Position numbers and translations under genes: made by a program
Notes under the pieces: generated by a model
Seen by the model: the letters and a program-made list of their open reading frames with translations, nothing else
Databases searched by the model: none
What the model was told of the DNA's origin: nothing
Part shown: positions 62,083 through 64,000 of the stretch, piece after piece
How positions within the stretch are numbered: the first letter of the stretch is position 1
Layout of the letters: each line of letters opens with the position of its first letter
Origin: CAUZFZ01 sp963579025
Lineage (GTDB): Bacteria > Planctomycetota > Planctomycetia > Planctomycetales > Planctomycetaceae
Direction: 5' to 3'
DNA: 64,000 bases
NCBI GenBank assembly: GCA_963579025.1
Contig: CAUZFZ010000031.1
Coordinates: 12,915-76,914 of the forward strand

Positions 62083-62916
62083 CTATGGTCGGCGAGTGCT
62101 CTTGAACCATCGGATGAGCCGGAACAGTGGCCCATCGCCGGATTTACGGTCCCCGTTTGCAGCAGTGCGGTCCGTGCCAGTATTTGTCGCGTGCTCGGCG
62201 TCTTGGGAGTGTAAGAGCTGTTCTGTCGTTTCGATGGGAATCAGGTGCAACGATTGCGCCCCACCGCCCTGGAAGATGATTGCCGGTTCTTCACTCAGGC
62301 TGTCCAGCGAGGAAGGGAGTCTGCCCGCATGTTGCTGTTGGGCGGGGGCGGGGGCGGTCTGTTGACCGGGCGAATCGGCTGACAGCAACCTGACCTGCAG
62401 ATTCTGGAGCCGGTCGAACTGTTGCTCGAACCCCGCCAGCTTGTTCCGAATCTGCTGCATCTCCGACGACTGAGCGTTGTAGGCGGTCTTCAGTTCGAGG
62501 TATTCCTGCAGTGAGACTCCGTGTTCGCGAGCGGAGTGGTCAGCGGTCGGCTCACGGAATGCGGCCGGATTGACCGTCGGAACGGCAGGGATCGAACTGT
62601 GTGACGTGCCCCCAACGCGACGAGGAGTTGAGTTGTCCAGCCGGGTCAGAGACTCCATGGCATGGTGCATACGGGCCATCTGCTGACTCAGATGATCGAT
62701 CCTCTGCAGCAGAGCCGTTTCAGAGCCCGGCACTGACGGGACACTGGGAACGGTGCACGAGGGTTGACGCTCTCCGCTTTGCTCTTCGGCATTCGGTTTA
62801 TCCGATGGCTCGCTGCGTTGACCTGCCTGTGGATTGCCGGCCAGGTCAGCAATTCCACCCTCGGCGAACGGAGCGTGCTGAACGTCGGTCAGCAGATGAG
62901 CTTCCCGGCGAAACAT
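62083..62916 (-). CDS. Hypothetical coiled-coil protein
   Basis: 277 residues from ATG at 62916. Low-complexity N-terminal third, then coiled-coil heptads (ALLQRIDHLSQQMARMHHAMESL; EYLELKTAYNAQSSEMQQIRNKLAGFEQQFDRLQNLQVRLL), then AIIFQGGGAQSLHLIPIET and a basic tail LFRLIRWFKSTRRP. The second hypothetical frame follows 17 bases after its stop. No family recognised; might belong to the integrated element. Confidence 0.45.
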   Translation of the reverse strand: MFRREAHLLTDVQHAPFAEGGIADLAGNPQAGQRSEPSDKPNAEEQSGERQPSCTVPSVPSVPGSETALLQRIDHLSQQMARMHHAMESLTRLDNSTPRRVGGTSHSSIPAVPTVNPAAFREPTADHSAREHGVSLQEYLELKTAYNAQSSEMQQIRNKLAGFEQQFDRLQNLQVRLLSADSPGQQTAPAPAQQQHAGRLPSSLDSLSEEPAIIFQGGGAQSLHLIPIETTEQLLHSQDAEHATNTGTDRTAANGDRKSGDGPLFRLIRWFKSTRRP

Positions 62917-63055
62917 GAGACCGGACGGCAACTGGATCCAGGGCAGGCGGATCGTCGATGACGGAATGTGTATGGTTCCGGCGCGAATCCCCAGCGAATG
63001 TGACTCGCCGACGGCTTCACCGTGGTGACGTGGTCGGACATAGGCACCTTGAGTA

Positions 63056-63235
63056 GAGCTCCGCTACCCGATTGTCACATCCCCGGGAGACAGCGGATCG
63101 CCTGTGTATGCCTCATTCGATCACGTGATCGGCATCCACAACTATGGAACGGCCACCTGCAATCTGGCCACGTACATCACCCCGGCCGTCGCCACCCAGC
63201 TCCAGCAGTGGATTGAAAGCTATGAATCGGCGTGA
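63056..63235 (+). pseudogene. C-terminal remnant of a trypsin-like serine protease
   Basis: The + frame reads PIVTSPGDSGSPVYASFDHV, then IGIHNYGTATCNLATYITPA, VATQLQQWIESYES and a stop at 63233-63235. GDSGSP (63086-63103) is the catalytic-serine motif of chymotrypsin-fold (S1) proteases, and the rest fits the final strand and helix. A stop at 63050 and frame changes upstream separate it from any His/Asp part; no start is visible. Confidence 0.65.
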
Positions 63236-64000
63236 TTCCAGGGTCTTACGTGTGAGTTGCCAGAATCTGTCCGCGGTCAGGCTCATCTCAGTCCATCCAG
63301 CCGGCTCGCCCCACCTGCGGGCCACCGGCAATGAAAGACGGACATGAGTGCGTGAATCTGCTGACCAACCTTTGCGATTTTCGTACCGAACGCAGTGATT
63401 GACTCACTTAGGAATAGTCCTGAATTAACTTCCCGGAATTGCGAGCGCCTGCCGAGGCTGTGCACTGGTCCGGAGCTGAGCCGTAGGCGGATTTCTCCGA
63501 AATCCGCTGCCTTGGACCTGGCAAGACTGAGCGGCGGTCGATGTGCCGGCAGGTTGCAATGTCGTCTGGTCCCGATTTCAGAGAAATCGGGCTACGGCTC
63601 AGAGGTCTCGCGGATTCCAGATCGGGAACTTATTTGAGACCCGTTCCTTAGTAGAATCGGGCGTGAGACCGTGCGGGTTGTGTGCAAATTCGCTCTGCGC
63701 GCGTGCGGCGGCCGGCACACACCGGGGAACAGGTCGTACCAGATCGCACGGCCGTCTCCCTGATTCGATGAAACCACGCGAATTTCTGCCTCACCTTGAG
63801 TCGTTCGGCACTCGACATGCAATGTTGTATGGCGGGACCTTCATGAACTCAGGGGCCACGCCTCGCCAAATCGACTGTCAGCGAGGGTGTGATCTCTCTG
63901 AGGCGACAACACGTGGGAGTTGTGAGTTGGAGTTCTTCGGCTTTTGCCGTGAGTTGAAGTGGTCTTGGAGAAAGCGGCGTCCTTTGCGATCCTGATTTCT
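63236..64000. other. Gene-free right end with a REP doublet
   Basis: No convincing ORF on either strand. The only clear structure is the palindrome pair at 63476-63602. The remainder looks like intergenic or decayed sequence. Confidence 0.5.
63476..63602. repeat. Head-to-head REP-like doublet (BIME-like)
   Basis: Two hairpins: GCGGATTT-CTCCG-AAATCCGC (63487-63507) and CCCGATTT-CAGAG-AAATCGGG (63571-63591). Their outer flanks CTGAGCCGTAG (63476-63486) and CTACGGCTCAG (63592-63602) are perfect 11-base inverted copies, so the two units face each other. Typical arrangement of REP pairs mobilised by RAYT transposases. Confidence 0.8.

Noticed and set aside
63543..63995. 150-residue frame at the right end
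   Set aside because: Starts inside the REP doublet region, has no domain, and composition looks random.

Overview
This 64 kb window comes from a diderm bacterium of moderately high GC, most likely a member of the Planctomycetota. The evidence is a nearly complete flagellar gene set in one block, outer-membrane assembly genes (BamD-like and LptE-like lipoproteins, L- and P-ring genes), a membrane-anchored acidic-repeat HTH protein, several HDOD signalling proteins, and many REP-like palindromes between genes. The taxon is inferred from this content, not from a search.

Left flank (1-17 kb). Positions 13-5266 hold six co-directional genes that look like an acyl-tailoring operon: ketoacyl synthase III, two short-chain reductases, a NeuD/PglD-like acetyltransferase, an acyl carrier protein and an AMP-forming acyl ligase. 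Palindromic elements lie in three of the gaps. Next come a 708-residue HTH/acidic-repeat/transmembrane protein, recO, a BamD-like lipoprotein and an LptE-like lipoprotein (all +). On the minus strand follow a GNAT acetyltransferase with an FmdB-type zinc ribbon, an ECF sigma factor with its zinc-finger membrane anti-sigma factor, and a three-gene signalling operon (HDOD, K+ channel with RCK domain, HDOD-GGDEF).

Flagellar region (17.3-60.4 kb, mostly +). In order: fliQ, fliR, flhB; flgF, flgG, flgA, flgH, flgI, flgJ, flgN-like, flgK, flgL; a mini-HDOD protein; motA and two motB paralogues; flgD on the opposite strand; flgB, flgC, fliE, fliF, fliG, fliH, fliI, fliJ, a MotE-like gene, fliL, fliM-like, fliN, fliO, fliP, flhA; a small membrane protein; fliA; two small unknown proteins; a coiled-coil lipoprotein; a sigma-54 activator; then fliK-flgE behind a canonical sigma-54 promoter. 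A three-gene minus-strand operon of envelope TPR/helical proteins interrupts the series, followed by flgM-like, fliC (with terminator), fliD and fliS. Export gate, ATPase, rod, rings, hook, junction, filament, cap, stator and two-step regulation (sigma-54 plus activator, then FliA/FlgM) are all present. flhF, flhG, csrA, fliW and che genes were not found here.

Right flank (60.4-64 kb). This is a decayed mobile-element zone at a tRNA-Arg(UCU) gene: an AP2-domain remnant, a possible nuclease remnant, a frameshifted integrase start, an IS66 accessory-gene fragment, two weakly supported minus-strand ORFs, the C-terminal end of a trypsin-like protease with its GDSGSP motif, and a head-to-head REP doublet.

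All calls come from reading the sequence and knowledge of protein families; no database search was run.
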